Part shown: piece after piece, positions 10,056 to 17,302 of the stretch
Position numbering within the stretch: position 1 is the stretch's first letter
Layout: each line of letters opens with the position of its first letter
Assembly: GCA_019634245.1 (NCBI GenBank)
Contig: JAHQVR010000196.1
Coordinates: forward strand, 1-17,470
Direction of reading: 5' to 3'
DNA length: 17,470 nt
DNA from: Gammaproteobacteria bacterium
GTDB lineage: Bacteria > Pseudomonadota > Gammaproteobacteria > Granulosicoccales > Granulosicoccaceae
Made by a program: the position numbers and the translations under genes
The notes under the pieces: generated by a model
The model's database searches: none
What the model saw: only the letters and a program-made list of their open reading frames with translations
What the model was told of the DNA's origin: nothing

Positions 10056-11093
10056 ATGACGGTATTTAAAGTAGGCCTTAGTGCTGATTTTTTAAAACCC
10101 AACGGTCAGCCGGCCTTCCCCATGTTCGACCTCTCACCACTGGTGAACGCACCTGGCATTGAGCTGGCGTACGTACCCGTGACTGATAGCAGGATTCAGG
10201 CGGCTGATATCAAGGGGTACGATGCGCTGATTCTTTTGGGTGCGCGCTTCGATGCCGATAGCCACCCCGGGGACGGTCGTCTTGCGCTGATCGCTCGGTT
10301 CGGAGTTGGCTATGACACCGTTGATGTGGATGCATGCACAGCCAATGAGGTTGCACTCGTCATTACACCTGACGGTGTGCGCAGACCCGTTGCGGTAGCG
10401 ATTCTTTCAATGATGCTAGCGCTATCCAGTAAGTTGTTGCTTAAAGATCGCCTTGCGCGCCAAGGTTCCACCGGATGGGCGCAAAGGGCGGATTATATGG
10501 GCGATGGACTAATTGGACGTACCTTGGGTTCAATTGGCCTGGGCAATATTGGCGCGGAGCTGTTCCGTATGGCTCAGCCTTTACAGATGCGCTTTATCGC
10601 TTGTGACCCATACGCCGACAAAAGCGTTGCCAAAGAGCTCGGCATCGAACTCGTCGACCTGACAAACTTATTCCGCCAATCCGATTTTCTAGCAGTCAAT
10701 TGCCCCTTTAGCCCAGAAACAGATAAGCTAGTTAATGCTGAGCGGCTGGCATTAATGAAACCCTCTGCTTATCTTATCAACACAGCTCGGGGGCCCATTG
10801 TGGATGAAACGGCACTGGTAGACGCTCTGGTCTCCGGTAAGATTGCCGGGGCCGCATTGGATGTATTTGAAGTTGAACCCAGCGGTGCAGACAACCCGCT
10901 GTTTCAGCTTGATAATGTCATTGTAAGCCCGCATGCCTTGAGCTGGACGGATCAATGTTTTTCAGGGATTGGGGTTGACGATGTTGCGGCGGCTTTAGCA
11001 GTATCCAAGGGAGAGATACCCGTGGGAATCGTGAACAAGGAGATCGTGGACAACCCGGGATGGCTTAACAAGCTCAGTAATTTTGCTGGTTGA
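10056..11093 (+). CDS. D-isomer-specific 2-hydroxyacid dehydrogenase (NAD(P)-dependent)
   Basis: A 345-residue reductase of the SerA/GhrB/PDXA-2-hydroxyacid dehydrogenase family. The Rossmann motif GLGNIG is at 161-166 with an Asp at the end of the second strand (CDPYAD, Asp 184), which usually favours NAD. The catalytic triad is in place: Arg 245 (NTARGPIVDE), Glu 274 (DVFEVEP) and His 293 (SPHALSW). A good ribosome site (TAGGA) precedes the ATG at 10056. It sits between the HpaI-type aldolase and DerI. Plausible substrates are hydroxypyruvate, glyoxylate or a 2-oxo acid released by the neighbouring aldolase; none can be read from the sequence. Annotations as phosphoglycerate dehydrogenase would reflect only family similarity. 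Confidence 0.87.
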   Translation: MTVFKVGLSADFLKPNGQPAFPMFDLSPLVNAPGIELAYVPVTDSRIQAADIKGYDALILLGARFDADSHPGDGRLALIARFGVGYDTVDVDACTANEVALVITPDGVRRPVAVAILSMMLALSSKLLLKDRLARQGSTGWAQRADYMGDGLIGRTLGSIGLGNIGAELFRMAQPLQMRFIACDPYADKSVAKELGIELVDLTNLFRQSDFLAVNCPFSPETDKLVNAERLALMKPSAYLINTARGPIVDETALVDALVSGKIAGAALDVFEVEPSGADNPLFQLDNVIVSPHALSWTDQCFSGIGVDDVAAALAVSKGEIPVGIVNKEIVDNPGWLNKLSNFAG

Positions 11094-11126
11094 GCAATAT
11101 TATCAATTAACTTAAGAGACAAACTT

Positions 11127-11585
11127 ATGAAAGTGGCAATTGCCGGCGATAGCGCTGGAGATGGACTGGCACGGCAAGTTGCAGATCATCTTGCAGCAAA
11201 ATCGGGATTCACTGTTTTTGAACTATCCAAACCTGCCGATGGCGCAGCTGAATTCTATGCTGACTTATCCGATCGGGTTTGCACCGAATTACTAAACGGC
11301 ACTTACGATCGTGCCATATTAGTCTGTGGTACTGGCATTGGCGTCTGTATCGCTGCTAATAAAGTACCGGGTATACGGGCCGCACTGACGCACGATACCT
11401 ACTCAGCAGAAAAAGCCTCAACGTCAAACAACGCGCAAGTGATAACAATGGGGGCTCGCGTAATTGGTGCTGAAGTGGCAAAGTCCATCGCAGATGTTTT
11501 TTTAGCGAACTCATTTGATACCGAAGGGCGCTCGAAGAATAACGTTGCCGCTATAGATAAGGTCGATCAGAAGTACCATAGCTAA
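11127..11585 (+). CDS. derI: RpiB/LacAB-family sugar-phosphate isomerase; likely D-erythrulose 4-phosphate isomerase
   Basis: A 152-residue isomerase of the RpiB family, normal length. The active-site Cys 67 in VCGTGIG (66-72), [10 protein letters not shown] (78-87), [11 protein letters not shown] with His 89, and [15 protein letters not shown] all match RpiB-type enzymes, which interconvert aldose and ketose phosphates via an enediol. General RpiB makes ribulose 5-phosphate; here the neighbouring TPI-like LerI, kinase and RuBisCO-like protein point to the DerI step, D-erythrulose 4-phosphate to D-erythrose 4-phosphate. The ribosome site is AAGAGA near 11114-11119. It is last in the plus-strand run, with a convergent gene (oiaK) beginning its 3' end 84 bases later. 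The family call is firm; the substrate is inferred from context. Confidence 0.85.
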   Translation: MKVAIAGDSAGDGLARQVADHLAAKSGFTVFELSKPADGAAEFYADLSDRVCTELLNGTYDRAILVCGTGIGVCIAANKVPGIRAALTHDTYSAEKASTSNNAQVITMGARVIGAEVAKSIADVFLANSFDTEGRSKNNVAAIDKVDQKYHS

Positions 11586-11669
11586 CTTATTAAAATCGGT
11601 GCGGTGCAATAGGGTAGTCCTCAACCGGGTGGGGTTAACGAATAACGCTGGCCAGGCGTATGTTGATCG
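11586..11669. other. Convergent gap between derI and oiaK
   Basis: An 84-base spacer between two converging genes. I see only weak stems (AACC/GGTT around 11622 and ACGC/GCGT around 11645-11659) without a good U-run, so I cannot name a terminator here although one would be expected. Confidence 0.4.
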
Positions 11670-13106
11670 CTATGGGGTTTTTGGTCCTCCACCATCTCTA
11701 ACCCAAGCAAAATAATCCTTGCTACCCATTTGCCCACCTTTCAAAGCCAGTTGTAATCCATTCATTGCACCATTCGCATGTGCTTTAAATATTGCCGCAC
11801 CCGGTATCGTTGGGGCGAGTGCGGACAGGGCAAATATACCCAGTTGTTGCGTTGCGTATCCTGAGGTATCACCACCAGAGATAACGGCGCGTTTCAAACC
11901 CGCTTTGACGACTAGTTGGTACAGCACTTTCCCCAGCGCAGTACCAATCATTTTATTAACGTCACTACTGGCACGCCCTGATGTCTCGATGTATTGATTA
12001 AATCTTGCTACTGCAGGGTCGGTAGGGCCTGCCGCGGTATAAATCAAAGGATCTGCACCGCGCTCTATTGCAGAAAGTGCATTGTCCACTGTCAGTTCAA
12101 TGTTTTTATCCAAAGCGCTCTGCGATACAACCGCAGAGGCAGCATCAAATAATATGCATTCGAACCCGTTTTGCCGTGACCACTCAATCTGCTCAGCGGT
12201 CGTTGGTGATACCGAACCTGATACCACCGCGATTTTGTCGGCTTTGCCTATACCCTTGACACCCGGTGGTGGATCAATAACACCTGTTGCTTGCCAATGG
12301 CGGATCAAAGCGTACTCTACACCTTGCGATCCCACTACAAACTTGGCTGACTTTCTACGCTCCCAAATTAATTTTCCGGCTAAGGTTTCACTTGATGCGT
12401 CCATGCTGTCGATAGTGATGGCACTGGGAATGTCGGATGCTTTCGATACTATCGAATCCATGGTTGCGTCGGGATCGGCAAGGTTCTCAAGGCTCACTAA
12501 GTAAAAAGGAATTTTCTTTGTTTGCTTGGCTATGTGGGCGGCAACGTCAGATTCAGTCATCGGCGTAACTGGGTGCTTAGCCATAACCGGGTGGCGATCT
12601 AATCTAAAAATAGTGTCGTTCGCAGCAGCAAACAAATGCCCAAAACACTGATAACGACGCATCTGCGGTGCGGCAACCAGAACAGGGATATGTTCGGGTT
12701 CAAACACCTTGGCGCCCAGTTCTATTGCACGACCGATGGAACCCGTTTGCGGCGATGAATCGAGCGTGGTGCACACTTTATAATGAATAATTTGCGCACC
12801 TAACTGCGCCAGTTTCGAAAAAGCCTGCGGAAGGTGTTCGTCCATCCAATCTGGGTTTTGTGCACGAGCTGTTGATGCGACACCGATTGCGCGTAGCTCC
12901 GGAAACAACGCTAACTGTTCTTCAGTTGGAATATCCAAAAACAGTATCGAAGGTAAACCCGCGAAGGTAAGCACCTCCATAACTGCAGCAGCACCGGTGA
13001 AGTCATCACCGTACCAACAGACCAGTGGGCCTTCGGGCAAGCCTTCGGATTTTGGTGACTGACCCTGATGGGTTTTGTTTTCAACGGTGCTGGGTTCTTC
13101 TTTCAT
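11670..13106 (-). CDS. oiaK: DUF1537 four-carbon acid sugar kinase; likely 3-oxo-isoapionate kinase
   Basis: A 478-residue kinase of the DUF1537 family, which phosphorylates sugar acids with ATP. The N-terminal substrate domain has YGDDFTG (32-38) and YKVCTTLDSSP (109-119); the C-terminal nucleotide domain has SGSVSPTT (296-303), ISGGDTSG (409-416) and LKGGQMGSKDYF (455-466). Next to a RuBisCO-like protein, LerI and DerI, the best fit is OiaK, making 3-oxo-isoapionate 4-phosphate; threonate or 3-oxo-tetronate kinases are the alternatives. The ATG at 13104-13106 lacks a strong ribosome site but lies about 20 bases downstream of a good extended -10 box, implying a short leader. The first 26 residues (MKEEPSTVENKTHQGQSPKS...) are polar and probably disordered, ahead of the first strand. 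It diverges from lerI. Confidence 0.85.
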   Translation of the reverse strand: MKEEPSTVENKTHQGQSPKSEGLPEGPLVCWYGDDFTGAAAVMEVLTFAGLPSILFLDIPTEEQLALFPELRAIGVASTARAQNPDWMDEHLPQAFSKLAQLGAQIIHYKVCTTLDSSPQTGSIGRAIELGAKVFEPEHIPVLVAAPQMRRYQCFGHLFAAANDTIFRLDRHPVMAKHPVTPMTESDVAAHIAKQTKKIPFYLVSLENLADPDATMDSIVSKASDIPSAITIDSMDASSETLAGKLIWERRKSAKFVVGSQGVEYALIRHWQATGVIDPPPGVKGIGKADKIAVVSGSVSPTTAEQIEWSRQNGFECILFDAASAVVSQSALDKNIELTVDNALSAIERGADPLIYTAAGPTDPAVARFNQYIETSGRASSDVNKMIGTALGKVLYQLVVKAGLKRAVISGGDTSGYATQQLGIFALSALAPTIPGAAIFKAHANGAMNGLQLALKGGQMGSKDYFAWVRDGGGPKTP

Positions 13107-13132
13107 AATAAGGCGAACTCTATTGTCATGTT

Positions 13133-13141
13133 ATTATACCA
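13133..13141 (-). promoter_or_regulatory. Extended -10 promoter element for oiaK
   Basis: Read on the minus strand, 13141-13133 is TGGTATAAT: a perfect TATAAT with the TGn extension, so a weak -35 would be tolerated. Transcription would start near 13126, about 20 bases before the oiaK start codon. I see no convincing -35 at the usual spacing. Confidence 0.6.
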
Positions 13142-13150
13142 GTTGAACTG
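13140..13150. promoter_or_regulatory. Palindrome CAGTTGAACTG in the oiaK-lerI divergent gap
   Basis: Perfect five-base arms flank a single G. The site overlaps the upstream edge of the oiaK extended -10 box, the position expected for a repressor, and lies 31 bases before lerI, so one bound protein could control both directions. It is short, and chance occurrence is not excluded. Confidence 0.38.
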
Positions 13151-13180
13151 ACCGAACATTACAGATCATGTTGAGCAACC

Positions 13181-13960
13181 ATGACAGGCACCACTAAAAA
13201 AAACTGGGTTGGCACCAGCTGGAAAATGAACAAAGTCCGCCGTGAGGCAGAAGCGTTTTCAGTTGAGCTTAGCCACTCCTCAGGTGCAAGCTCTGAGCGC
13301 GTTCAGCGATTCGTTATCCCGCCGTATCCTTACATTCATACGGTGGCGGATTTATTAAGTAATACCGATGTAAAGATTGGCGCTCAGAATATGCACTGGG
13401 AGGAGCAGGGTGCCTGGACCGGTGAAGTATCTGCACCTATGGTGATCGATTGCGGTGCCACGATGGTGGAGATCGGTCACAGTGAACGGCGAAGCTTTTT
13501 CAATGAAAGCGACGAAACCGTATCTCTAAAGGTACAGGCTGCAGCCAAGCATGGGCTACTGGCTTTGGTCTGTATTGGTGATACCAAAGAGGAATACGAC
13601 GCAGGGCTTACGAAATCTGTTTTAGAACGACAGGTCCGCGCGGCACTTAGCAAGGTTCAACCAGGGTCGCGAGATAACGTCATGTTTGCCTACGAACCGG
13701 TATGGTCAATTGGTGATGGAGGTGTTCCGGCCGATCCAGACTTTGCTAACACACAGCACGAACATATTAAAGAGATTACTGACAGCGAAGTAGGGGAGCC
13801 ACTCGCTGTTTTATACGGCGGCAGTGTGAATTTACAAAACTGTTGCCAATTTAGCAGCCAACCCCACATCGACGGATTGTTTATTGGCCGCGCTGCCTGG
13901 GAAGCCAAAAACTACATTGCCATTGTTGACGCTGTCTCTTCCCTTACTGACGATCTTTAA
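13181..13960 (+). CDS. lerI: Triosephosphate-isomerase-family protein; likely L-erythrulose 1-phosphate isomerase
   Basis: A 259-residue TIM-barrel isomerase. Catalytic Lys 15 (SWKMNK), His 100 (EIGHSERR) and Glu 172 (AYEPVWSIGDG) are present, as are the phosphate-binding YGGSVN (212-217) and a FIGRAAW loop (234-240). Ordinary triosephosphate isomerase has NWKMN; here the Asn is Ser (GTSWKMN), and NMHW plus GAWTGEVS follow. These features match EryH/LerI enzymes, which convert L-erythrulose 1-phosphate to D-erythrulose 4-phosphate. In context it takes the product of the RuBisCO-like decarboxylase and passes it to DerI. The ATG at 13181 has no strong ribosome site. It is divergent from oiaK and followed by a 197-base regulatory gap. 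A housekeeping TPI is unlikely given the loop changes. Confidence 0.86.
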   Translation: MTGTTKKNWVGTSWKMNKVRREAEAFSVELSHSSGASSERVQRFVIPPYPYIHTVADLLSNTDVKIGAQNMHWEEQGAWTGEVSAPMVIDCGATMVEIGHSERRSFFNESDETVSLKVQAAAKHGLLALVCIGDTKEEYDAGLTKSVLERQVRAALSKVQPGSRDNVMFAYEPVWSIGDGGVPADPDFANTQHEHIKEITDSEVGEPLAVLYGGSVNLQNCCQFSSQPHIDGLFIGRAAWEAKNYIAIVDAVSSLTDDL

Positions 13961-13997
13961 TCCGCCAAATCATGATTTCATGTCTATCTGATAGGGG

Positions 13998-14025
13998 TTG
14001 TATTTGATGTAACTACAGGTATGAT
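13998..14025 (+). promoter_or_regulatory. Possible sigma-70 promoter for the TRAP binding-protein gene
   Basis: TTGTAT (13998-14003) and TATGAT (14020-14025) are separated by 16 bases, a reasonable -35/-10 pair. The CTATCTGATAG palindrome ends four bases before the -35. A start near 14032 would give a leader of about 125 bases that contains the hairpin at 14045-14070. Confidence 0.4.
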
Positions 14026-14044
14026 GACCATATCAGTGTGCATG

Positions 14045-14071
14045 CAGCTCCAAAGAAATTGAGCTGTTTTT
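14045..14071 (+). terminator. Hairpin with U-run after lerI; terminator or leader attenuator
   Basis: CAGCTC (14045-14050) and GAGCTG (14061-14066) form a six-pair stem around a ten-base loop, followed at once by TTTTT. It is a modest Rho-independent terminator for lerI, or, if the promoter at 13998 is real, an attenuator in the leader of the TRAP gene. Confidence 0.5.
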
Positions 14072-14157
14072 AACCAAGGCGCCGCCTGAACATTGATTTT
14101 GATTGTCAAAATGGCTCCTCACGGGGGCGTTAATAATAATTTTCTGGAGGAGTTCGT

Positions 14158-15177
14158 ATGTTTAATAAATTCACAACTATCACAGCAACGGCTGTGGCGT
14201 TAACTTTTGTCAGTGCGTCAGCATTTGCTGCCACATCAAAACTAAAAATCCAAAGTCATCAATCGGCTGAATCCACGCAGGGAAGACTGCTGGCAGAATT
14301 TGTCGACAATGTCCACACGATGTCTAATGGCGAGATAGAAATTGAATTCTTCTACTCATCGGCTGTTGTGAAATCAGCGGAAACGTTTGATGCTGCCCAG
14401 ACGGGAATTCTGGACTGCGATATGACCAACGGAAGCTACCAGACCAGTAAAAACCCGGCCTTCCAATTTGTCGCTGATACCATGGGTGGTTACGACACAC
14501 CAATGCAGTACCTTGCCTGGGTTAACTATGGTGGCGGCCGCGAGCAAATCAATGAGCTCTATGCAGACTATGGCATGACCTTCATCGGCGCGCATGTCGG
14601 TGGACAGGAATCACTGAATTCCACTAAGCCACTACGCGGTGTAGACGATCTTAAGAATTTCAAATTTCGATCACCTCCTGGGATGGAAAGCGAGATATTC
14701 GCAGCGTTAGGTGCAAAGCCTGTTGTTATGGATTTTACTGAAGTGTTTACAGCGCTTGAAACCGGAATTGTGGACGGTGCGGATGCTTCAACATTGGCGG
14801 TTAACACCAGTATTGGTGTATACGATATTGCGAAACACACAACGTATCCGGGTTTTCACTCGATGTCTTCTGATCAGCTGGCGTGCCGTACCGATGCGTG
14901 GGAAAAGCTTCCCGCCGCACACCAACGCATCATTGAAGTTGCACACAAAGCACTGATGGGTGACTACGTAATGGTGACTATGGTGGAGAACGGCGAAGCA
15001 CTGAGCCAAATGCCTGAAAAAGGTGTGACCCTTTATGATTGGTCAGCCGAAGATCGTGGCAAGTTTCGCGAAGCTGCACAAAAGGTGTGGAACGAGTGGA
15101 GCACCAAGACTCCCGAGGCTGAGTCTATGGTTGGCAGTCACGCAGCGTTCTTGAAGCGTATCGGCTTGGCTAAGTAG
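14158..15177 (+). CDS. TRAP transporter solute-binding protein, DctP family
   Basis: A 339-residue periplasmic binding protein. It has a signal peptide (MFNKFTTITATAVALTFVSA, cleavage after AFA near residue 24) and a mature part typical of DctP: early LKIQSHQSAEST, the conserved substrate-carboxylate Arg 171 (FKFRSPPG), the VMDFTEVFTALETGIVDGAD block (190-209), and a C-terminal helix. TRAP systems import organic and sugar acids using a sodium gradient, so an acid such as D-apionate would fit the locus; this is inferred. No DctQ or DctM membrane subunit lies beside it: the gene is closed by a strong terminator and then convergent genes begin. A strong ribosome site (GGAGGAG at 14146-14152) lies five bases before the ATG. 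Confidence 0.9.
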   Translation: MFNKFTTITATAVALTFVSASAFAATSKLKIQSHQSAESTQGRLLAEFVDNVHTMSNGEIEIEFFYSSAVVKSAETFDAAQTGILDCDMTNGSYQTSKNPAFQFVADTMGGYDTPMQYLAWVNYGGGREQINELYADYGMTFIGAHVGGQESLNSTKPLRGVDDLKNFKFRSPPGMESEIFAALGAKPVVMDFTEVFTALETGIVDGADASTLAVNTSIGVYDIAKHTTYPGFHSMSSDQLACRTDAWEKLPAAHQRIIEVAHKALMGDYVMVTMVENGEALSQMPEKGVTLYDWSAEDRGKFREAAQKVWNEWSTKTPEAESMVGSHAAFLKRIGLAK

Positions 15178-15200
15178 TAAGTTCAATCTATAAAGGCAAC

Positions 15201-15245
15201 TCACTGTCTGCGTCGGTTCAAGGCGCAGGCAGTGATTGTTGTTGA
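15201..15245. terminator. Strong hairpin terminator between the TRAP gene and the convergent RLP gene
   Basis: TCACTGTCTGCG (15201-15212) pairs with CGCAGGCAGTGA (15224-15235), twelve pairs including one G-U, around an 11-base loop. The tail is TTGTTGTTG. It follows the TRAP stop by 23 bases and lies 36 bases from the end of the minus-strand RLP gene, so it may serve both directions. Confidence 0.78.
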
Positions 15246-15271
15246 GAGTACGGGGCAAGCCCTATGAAGTC

Positions 15272-16522
15272 TTATCCCCATTTAACCAATGCGGCGGCCA
15301 GTTCTTTATGATCCCTTGCGTAGTCGGCTAATTCCACATTAAGCTCGGCTGCTTTCCATGCTTGCCGTATTGCGTTAACGCCTGCGGTCGCACCCATCGG
15401 ATGACCATGTATACCACCGCCGGCCAAATACATTAAGTCCAAGGTGCGCCCTGTGCGCTGGTAGGTCTCAACCGCTTGCCCTCCCCATTGACCCGAGCAT
15501 ACAACGGGCAACGGGCGATCGGCCTCTGAGAATATTGGGGCTGCCACATCACTGAAGGATCGAACAAAGCTCTCATCGGGCTCCCAGTATTTCGCGCGTA
15601 TCCCGTTTATCTGGAATTGATCAACTCCGAGCAGACGCCAAATTTTTTGATAGGCACGAAACTCCATGCCCAATCCCGGATGTCTGGTTAATATATCCCA
15701 ACCGTTACGGTGAGCGTGCAGGCATAGATTTGAACGCTTACGTAAAAATGTCATGCCACCAACACCGATCGAATTGATATTGATAACAGCGGCGTTACCA
15801 CCTGCCTCAAGTACGATATCGTGGTGTCGCATCATCGTATCCGGGTCAGCTGAGGAAATACCGAAAGCGTACATGACTTTTTTACCGGTCTTTTGCTCAT
15901 GATCATGAATGATCGGCATGATCGCCTTTACGCGCTCTTGTAAAGTTGAGTACCCAGGGTTCATCAGCTTTTCATCATCTTTGATGAAATCGACACCTGC
16001 TGCGCAAAGTTCTGCAACAACACGAGCTGTCTGATCGGGCAGAAGGCCGAGTGAAGGTTTAATGATTGATGCGATCATCGGATCATTAGCCACACCCATT
16101 AATTTACGCGACCCCGCGATACCAAACTGTGGGCCAGGGTGACACGACCAGGCAGCTGGTAGCTCGACGTCTAAAACGCGAATTCCGCTAAGCCCTTGCA
16201 CGGCATACACGCCGCCAATGGTTATCGTCATCAAGGCAGCAATGTCAGTACCGATCGCTTCTAAAGGGTAGGCAATGACAACATCAGCACGATAATAAGG
16301 CCCGCTGCCATTGCCAGTGTCTGGAATGCTTGGCACGTCCATCGGCTCAAGCGACTTGATATCAACAACTCGAGCGGCGCAACGAGCGCGCACCTCTTCA
16401 GTTTCACCGGGTAACTCTGTGAAGGTGCCTGTTGATTGATCGGCAGCTATTTTAGTAGCAAGTGACTCAATAGAGCCGTTCGTTTCTAATCGGTATGTTA
16501 CTAATATCGAATCGTCTTGCAT
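15272..16522 (-). CDS. oiaX: RuBisCO-like protein; likely 3-oxo-isoapionate-4-phosphate decarboxylase
   Basis: A form IV RuBisCO-like protein, 416 residues from the ATG at 16522, or 420 from a GTG at 16534. I prefer the ATG because GGTGGA lies upstream and the protein then opens MQDDSILVTYRLE, near the family's start. Numbering from the GTG: Lys 159 in IIKPSLGL (RuBisCO Lys 175; the next Lys, 177, is Ser here), the metal site DFIKDDEK with Lys 185 (the carbamylated Lys), Asp 187 and Glu 188, the HAHRNGWD stretch with His 273 and 275, Lys 315 in a loop-6-like position, and a phosphate-binding AGGGIHGHP (371-379). With OiaK, LerI and DerI nearby, decarboxylation to L-erythrulose 1-phosphate (OiaX) fits best; the transcarboxylase/hydrolase OiaT is the alternative. 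It lies just after gntR. Confidence 0.85.
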   Translation of the reverse strand: MQDDSILVTYRLETNGSIESLATKIAADQSTGTFTELPGETEEVRARCAARVVDIKSLEPMDVPSIPDTGNGSGPYYRADVVIAYPLEAIGTDIAALMTITIGGVYAVQGLSGIRVLDVELPAAWSCHPGPQFGIAGSRKLMGVANDPMIASIIKPSLGLLPDQTARVVAELCAAGVDFIKDDEKLMNPGYSTLQERVKAIMPIIHDHEQKTGKKVMYAFGISSADPDTMMRHHDIVLEAGGNAAVININSIGVGGMTFLRKRSNLCLHAHRNGWDILTRHPGLGMEFRAYQKIWRLLGVDQFQINGIRAKYWEPDESFVRSFSDVAAPIFSEADRPLPVVCSGQWGGQAVETYQRTGRTLDLMYLAGGGIHGHPMGATAGVNAIRQAWKAAELNVELADYARDHKELAAALVKWG

Positions 16523-16552
16523 GCCAGAGTCCACCCACTTTGCACAATCAAT

Positions 16553-17275
16553 TCAATCAACGGTCCTAACAAAGCTTGAACTCGAACGATTCAAGTGATT
16601 ATTCATAGCCAGTGATGCACCATAAGCATCATGCTCTTTCAGGTGACCAAGAATCAATGCATGCTCTTTCAGGGTTGTTTCTTCTCGCCCAGACCAAAGC
16701 AGTAATGATGAGTGATACTCAAACAACCACGTTAGCATCATTTCGGTAATGGCCTGTATTAGCGGGTTACCAGATATAATTGAAAGACGGGTGTGAAAGG
16801 CGATGTCCGCTTGCATAAACGCTTTCGCGTCACCCAGCTGTTGGCGTTGGGCTTCGATAAGGTTTTCCAGGTCAGCGACATCTTCAGCGGTACACTTTGG
16901 CGCGGCTATTTTTATCGTGCCCACTTCTAAAATTTGGCGTATCTGTTTTAAATGATCAATGTTTGCGGGCTCGCTTGATAGCAGTAATTTGGCAACATCA
17001 TCAAGCTGTTTGAACGCAACACCTGCGTTTAGCGCATTTACTCGGCTGCGTTCACCGTGATTGATCGTAATCAGGCCTTTTGCCTGCATGGCTTGCAAAG
17101 CTTCGCGCACCGCTGGCCTGCCAACACCAAATTTCTCCATCAATTCTCGTTCAGATGGCACAAGGTCACCAGGTGACAACTCACCGGTGGCAACCATTTC
17201 GCGTAGCTTCAGAAAAACCTGGTCAGATAGTTTCTGCGGAACAATCTTAGTTGCGGAGCGGAGCGATTCTGACAC
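16553..17275 (-). CDS. GntR-family transcriptional regulator, FadR (FCD) subfamily
   Basis: A 240-residue repressor-type regulator. The winged helix-turn-helix is at about 14-78 (GELSPGDLVPSERELMEKFG, then VGRPAVREALQAMQAKGLI). The all-helical FCD ligand domain follows (about 100-236), with the usual metal-binding set Asp 157 and His 161 (ADIAFH), His 205 (KEHALI) and His 227 (NNHL), so it probably binds a small carboxylate or sugar acid with a metal. The GTG start at 17275 is the first possible in the frame, which opens after the upstream gene's TAG at 17303-17305. It lies between apnO and the RLP gene (18-30 bases each side), so it is the natural local regulator of the D-apionate genes; the ligand is presumably a pathway acid. 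Confidence 0.9.
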   Translation of the reverse strand: MSESLRSATKIVPQKLSDQVFLKLREMVATGELSPGDLVPSERELMEKFGVGRPAVREALQAMQAKGLITINHGERSRVNALNAGVAFKQLDDVAKLLLSSEPANIDHLKQIRQILEVGTIKIAAPKCTAEDVADLENLIEAQRQQLGDAKAFMQADIAFHTRLSIISGNPLIQAITEMMLTWLFEYHSSLLLWSGREETTLKEHALILGHLKEHDAYGASLAMNNHLNRSSSSFVRTVD

Positions 17276-17302
17276 GTTACTTACTGAATCCTGTGTAAAA
17301 AG

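Larger units (their letters stand above)
13961..14157 (+). promoter_or_regulatory. Regulatory gap between lerI and the TRAP binding-protein gene
   Basis: A 197-base gap rich in symmetry. It holds palindromes AAATCATGATTT (13967-13978) and CTATCTGATAG (13984-13994), a possible sigma-70 promoter, a hairpin with a U-run, a third palindrome ATTTTGATTGTCAAAAT (14096-14112), and a CTCCTC stretch (14115-14120) that could pair with the ribosome site. The parts are listed separately where I could support them. Confidence 0.5.
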
